DNA of 15,099 nt from Undivivens sp041652635 (GTDB taxonomy: Bacteria; Omnitrophota; Gorgyraeia; Gygaellales; Profunditerraquicolaceae): the NCBI GenBank assembly GCA_041652635.1, contig JBAZGW010000031.1, forward strand, positions 1 to 15,099, read 5' to 3'. Positions 14,155 to 15,099 of the stretch are shown here, in pieces. Position 1 is the stretch's first letter. Each line of letters starts with the position of its first letter. The notes under the pieces are model-generated. The model saw only the letters and a program-made list of their open reading frames with translations, had not been told where the DNA came from and did no database searches. The position numbers were made by a program, and so were the translations under genes.

Positions 14155-14518
14155 GACCGAGTTAACGGCTTTCAAGAAACTGATCCTGAAGAAGAAAGAA
14201 GATGTCATAGAGCACATCAAGGATATTTCCGAGGAAACCGTGAAGAAGTCGCAGAAGGACGCTTCCGGGGATATCTCTTCTTACACGTATCATATGGCTG
14301 ATGTGGCTACCGATAATTACGACCGCGAATTCTCCATGGGGCGCGTTTCCGACGACAGGGAATTTCTTTACGAACTGGAAGACGCCCTGAAAAGGATCGA
14401 GGACGGCAGTTTCGGTATCTGTGAAGAGTGCGAATCGTTGATCAGCAAGACCAGGCTGAAGGCCGTTCCCTCCGCGCGGCTCTGCATAAAATGCCAGGAG
14501 AAAAAGGATAAAAAGTAA
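14135..14518 (+). CDS. TraR/DksA-family C4 zinc-finger protein
   Basis: A small protein (127 residues) of the DksA/TraR family, some members of which bind RNA polymerase through its secondary channel and modify initiation, often with ppGpp. The first ~90 residues are charged and helical, with a probable coiled-coil hairpin whose middle carries acidic residues (HMADVATDNYDREF, 53-66). The C-terminal zinc finger is FGICEECESLISKTRLKAV followed by LCIKC: Cys96, Cys99, Cys117, Cys120. The start is a TTG at 14135 with a near-perfect AGGAGGT 7 bases upstream; the first ATG, 14147, is too far from it (19 bases). The start overlaps ileS by 20 bases. In many bacteria such a gene sits between ileS and lspA. 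Whether it acts like E. coli DksA cannot be told from the sequence. Confidence 0.9.
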   Translation: MKKKMPKTELTAFKKLILKKKEDVIEHIKDISEETVKKSQKDASGDISSYTYHMADVATDNYDREFSMGRVSDDREFLYELEDALKRIEDGSFGICEECESLISKTRLKAVPSARLCIKCQEKKDKK

Positions 14519-14524
14519 CCGGGG

Positions 14525-15028
14525 ATGTTAATCTTTGCCGTAGCCGCGGCTGTAGCCGCCATAGACCAGGTTTCAAAATCCTTCATAAGCGGGCATTTCC
14601 AACTGTATCAGTCTGTCCCGGTCATTAAACGCCTCTTTCATCTTACGCTTGTTCATAACCGCGGGGCCGCCTTCGGCATATTCAAGGGCGGAGTGCTGTT
14701 TCTTATCATTACCGCTTGCCTGGCTTTGGTCCTGATCGTTCTATACGTTAAAAGCAGGAAAGAACCGCTTCCGTTCATCCTTAAGTTAGCCCTTGGGCTG
14801 GTAATGGGGGGAACGATAGGCAATTTGATAGACAGGATATTCCTGGGGTATGTGGTGGATTTCCTTGATCTCAGGGTCTGGCCTGTTTTCAACGCGGCGG
14901 ATTCGGCTATAACCTGCGGTATGGCCCTGTTGTTCTTGTATTTTATAAAGAACGGCAGGAAGGCTGAAGAACTGAAGCATGAGGCACGAAGCACGAAGCA
15001 CGAAGCACGAAGCACGAAGCACGAATAA
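14525..15028 (+). CDS. lspA: Lipoprotein signal peptidase (signal peptidase II)
   Basis: LspA is a four-helix inner-membrane aspartyl protease that cleaves prolipoprotein signal peptides after lipid attachment. The 167-residue product has AAIDQVSKSF (11-20), HNRGAAFGIF (44-53), GGTIGNLIDRI and VVDFLDL with catalytic Asp112, and FNAADSAI (122-129) with catalytic Asp126, all at normal spacing. The natural C-terminus should be near residue 147-150 (NGRKAEEL). The remaining residues are a repeat, KHEARSTKHEARSTKHE (151-167), encoded by tandem GCACGAA heptamers of the adjacent inverted repeat. The active-site core is intact, so the enzyme is probably functional. The start follows the upstream gene by 6 bases; GGGG directly before ATG is poorly placed as a ribosome site, and AAGGAT about 15 bases upstream is too far, so coupling is likely. 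Confidence 0.95.
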   Translation: MLIFAVAAAVAAIDQVSKSFISGHFQLYQSVPVIKRLFHLTLVHNRGAAFGIFKGGVLFLIITACLALVLIVLYVKSRKEPLPFILKLALGLVMGGTIGNLIDRIFLGYVVDFLDLRVWPVFNAADSAITCGMALLFLYFIKNGRKAEELKHEARSTKHEARSTKHE

Positions 15029-15099
15029 CGAAAGACGATAATTCAATGTTGTATTGTCGGCGTGTTCCGTCCTTCATCCCTCACCCTTCGTGTTTTAAT
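14977..15099. repeat. Heptamer-phased inverted repeat, copy 2, running into the lspA 3' end
   Basis: Six perfect GCACGAA heptamers in tandem (14984-15025), preceded by the degenerate GCATGAG (14977-14983), lead into GAATAACGAA (15023-15032) and AGACGAT. After a loop of about 25 bases the opposite arm (about 15066-15093) carries TTCATCC, CTCACCC and TTCGTGT heptamers, complementary in type to the left arm. It is clearly of the same family as the copy at 8556-8709, with longer tandem arrays on the left and a shorter, different loop. It may extend beyond the window. The lspA stop TAA (15026-15028) lies just after the tandem array. Confidence 0.8.

Noticed and set aside
14977..15060. CRISPR array
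   Set aside because: The repeats are 7 bp in direct tandem without spacers and belong to an inverted structure; no cas gene is nearby.

Overview
This window reads as one strand of tightly packed housekeeping genes from a Gram-negative-type bacterium. Only the + strand carries convincing genes. From base 1 to 8550 lies the 3' half of a division and cell wall (dcw) cluster: murD (3' end only), ftsW, murG, an exported zinc metallopeptidase that is not a standard dcw gene, murC, murB, ddl, ftsQ and ftsA. Most of these genes overlap or are separated by a few bases, so they probably form one transcript. They cover the last soluble steps of peptidoglycan precursor synthesis (MurD, MurC, MurB, Ddl), lipid II formation (MurG), septal glycan polymerisation (FtsW) and early divisome assembly (FtsQ, FtsA).

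The cluster stops at ftsA, and the expected next gene, ftsZ, is absent. In its place is the only long gene-poor stretch, 8551-8892. It holds a heptamer-phased inverted repeat, a good sigma70-type promoter, a GC-rich hairpin and a possible 20-codon leader ORF whose stop overlaps the next start codon (ATGA). This promoter probably drives the second operon: yggS, proC, mtnP, ileS, a traR/dksA-type zinc-finger gene, and lspA. Yggs-...-ileS-(dksA)-lspA resembles the segment that follows ftsZ in many Gram-positive and other bacteria, so the two blocks look like one ancestral dcw-ylm neighbourhood from which ftsZ (and the usual sepF/yggT/divIVA genes) is missing, with proC and mtnP in between.

The last ~125 bases hold a second copy of the heptamer-phased inverted repeat. 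Its tandem GCACGAA units run through the 3' end of lspA and have added a low-complexity tail (KHEARST repeat) to the protein. The second copy reaches the window edge.

Organism: full Mur enzymes, FtsQ, a Sec-exported protease and signal peptidase II show a walled bacterium. Frequent AGG (Arg) and ATA (Ile) codons at moderate-to-high GC, the mixed gene order and the GAAGCACGAA-type repeats suggest an uncultivated lineage, perhaps of the Omnitrophota kind. That placement is a low-confidence inference. The most interesting points are the ftsZ gap next to an FtsA with degenerate nucleotide-binding motifs, the structured leader upstream of yggS, the metallopeptidase embedded between murG and murC, and the repeat family that has invaded lspA.
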